Origin: Pneumocystis sp. 'macacae'
Taxonomy: Eukaryota; Ascomycota; Pneumocystomycetes; Pneumocystales; Pneumocystaceae
Length of the DNA: 64,000 bases
Reading direction: 5' to 3'
NCBI GenBank assembly: GCA_018127085.1
Contig: CM030727.1
Location: forward strand, 310,001-374,000
The translations under genes were made by a program, and so were the position numbers. A model generated the notes under the pieces. The model ran no database searches and had not been told where the DNA came from. It saw only the letters and a program-made list of their open reading frames with translations. Positions 63,916 to 64,000 of this stretch are shown here, piece by piece. Every line of letters begins with the position of its first letter. The stretch's first letter is position 1.

Positions 63916-64000
63916 GCACCGCTTTAATACTTTTTAATCTTTTTTTGTGGTTTACAGCATATATACATTTTCGGTACGCGGATAACCACCTAAAAGGCAA

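Overview
The window is nuclear DNA of a compact, very AT-rich ascomycete. The best fit is Pneumocystis (Taphrinomycotina). This rests on genes packed on both strands, many very short GT-AG introns (about 33-50 nt) interrupting almost every gene, roughly 25-30% GC over most of the window, and single-copy fungal housekeeping genes whose closest recognisable relatives are fission-yeast-like. No rRNA, tRNA, transposon, virus, CRISPR array or toxin gene was recognised. Because exons are short, most genes had to be assembled by eye across introns. Outer coordinates given here are start codon to stop codon, and internal exon edges are mostly not listed.

Layout: CCT7 (partial, left edge), POL2 (DNA polymerase epsilon), COX20, a Sec7-PH ARF GEF, TSR4/PDCD2, mitochondrial IF-2 (IFM1), GGA clathrin adaptor, TSR3, KHA1 cation/proton antiporter, SRO7/Lgl, BCK1 MAPKKK, NOP9, a proteinase A-type aspartyl protease, a CCDC47 homologue, RICTOR/AVO3, TIM23, MDM34, a tiny four-exon COX7, a 2.3 kb AT desert, a PX-BAR sorting nexin, then an abrupt GC-rich island (about 53.35-58.58 kb) with GPN1, an NVJ2-like SMP protein and a BRCT protein. 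After the island the sequence returns to AT-rich with RFC5, MRPL16, mitochondrial PheRS (MSF1) and MGE1.

The genes do not form operons. Neighbours are arranged as divergent pairs sharing promoters (for example MRPL16/MSF1 with only 59 bp between start codons) and convergent pairs. Functional themes are mitochondrial biogenesis (COX20, COX7, TIM23, IFM1, MRPL16, MSF1, MGE1, MDM34), membrane traffic and contact sites (ARF GEF, GGA, SRO7, SNX, MDM34, NVJ2), ribosome assembly (TSR4, TSR3, NOP9), DNA replication (POL2, RFC5) and growth/cell-wall signalling (BCK1, RICTOR).

The most unusual feature is the GC island. About 5 kb has a GC content near 60-70%, while both flanks are below 35%. Its genes look native: they are recognisable orthologues, keep the same short-intron architecture, and even their introns are GC-rich (one is 75% GC by hand count). 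This argues against simple contamination and for a local base-composition process such as GC-biased gene conversion at a recombination hotspot. The island also carries an 11-bp minisatellite in two inverted clusters, a 16-bp-stem inverted repeat and a CA/TA-rich microsatellite. A second compositional extreme, the desert at 48.85-51.15 kb (about 10% GC in places), is a candidate for a structural chromosomal element.
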